Below, one piece after another: positions 12,856 through 12,894 of a stretch of DNA of 12,894 nucleotides. The DNA is from CAKTOF01 sp964544345. GTDB taxonomy: Bacteria; Bacillota; Clostridia; Oscillospirales; Oscillospiraceae. The notes under the pieces are model-generated. The model had not been told where the DNA came from, searched no databases, and saw only the letters and a list, made by a program, of their open reading frames with translations. Position 1 is the first letter of the stretch; each line of letters opens with the position of its first letter. Location: positions 1 through 12,894 of the forward strand of contig CAZJBT010000054.1 of the NCBI GenBank assembly GCA_964544345.1. The letters are read 5' to 3'. The translations under genes were made by a program, and so were the position numbers.

Positions 12856-12894
12856 GGAAGCAAAGGGTAATATTATTTGACGACTTAAATGGGG

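Overview
The window looks like chromosome from an anaerobic, fairly GC-rich member of the Clostridia (Bacillota), most likely the Oscillospirales. This is inferred from gene content: a DUF1540 Cys-rich peptide, a ferredoxin-nitroreductase fusion, a DUF1858 redox-disulfide protein, the trmK-nif3 pair, strong AGGAGG-type ribosome binding sites and compact intrinsic terminators. No phage, insertion sequence, CRISPR array, tRNA or rRNA is visible. A run of 10 Ns (11562-11571) interrupts one gene and appears to be an assembly gap.

Left part (1-1063): an Lrp/AsnC regulator and the start of a class I/II aminotransferase share a minus-strand operon with an ATGA overlap and a near-consensus promoter. 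A small DUF378 membrane protein follows on the plus strand and ends at a terminator that can work in both directions.

Centre-left (1128-5302): the most unusual part. Two single-pass membrane proteins are divergently transcribed from one 250-bp intergenic region. The minus-strand gene encodes a zinc ribbon, a transmembrane helix and three BIG2-like Ig domains. The plus-strand gene encodes a protein-kinase-like domain, a transmembrane helix, four FN3-like domains and an unrecognised C-terminal domain. The kinase domain keeps its ATP-site Lys, DLG Asp and APE motif, but the catalytic HRD Asp is Asn, so it is probably a pseudokinase or a very weak kinase. Both proteins are inferred to have an Ig-fold array outside the cell and a binding or sensing domain inside. 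This pair is the best candidate here for an undescribed surface system.

Centre-right (5392-8446): an MBOAT O-acyltransferase and a DHHW/AlgJ-like protein form a two-gene minus-strand operon of the kind that O-acetylates cell-surface or secreted polysaccharide. It has its own promoter and terminator.

Right part (8456-12855): a series of short minus-strand units. These are a 56-residue DUF1540 peptide, a GNAT acetyltransferase, YebC/PmpR, the overlapping trmK-nif3 pair, a DUF1858 protein, and a ferredoxin-nitroreductase. The trmK reading frame changes across the N run; about 17 missing bases instead of 10 would restore it. An intrinsic terminator lies directly in front of the trmK start codon, where no Shine-Dalgarno sequence is seen. 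Promoters of the TTGnnn-17-TATAAT type can be proposed for most units.
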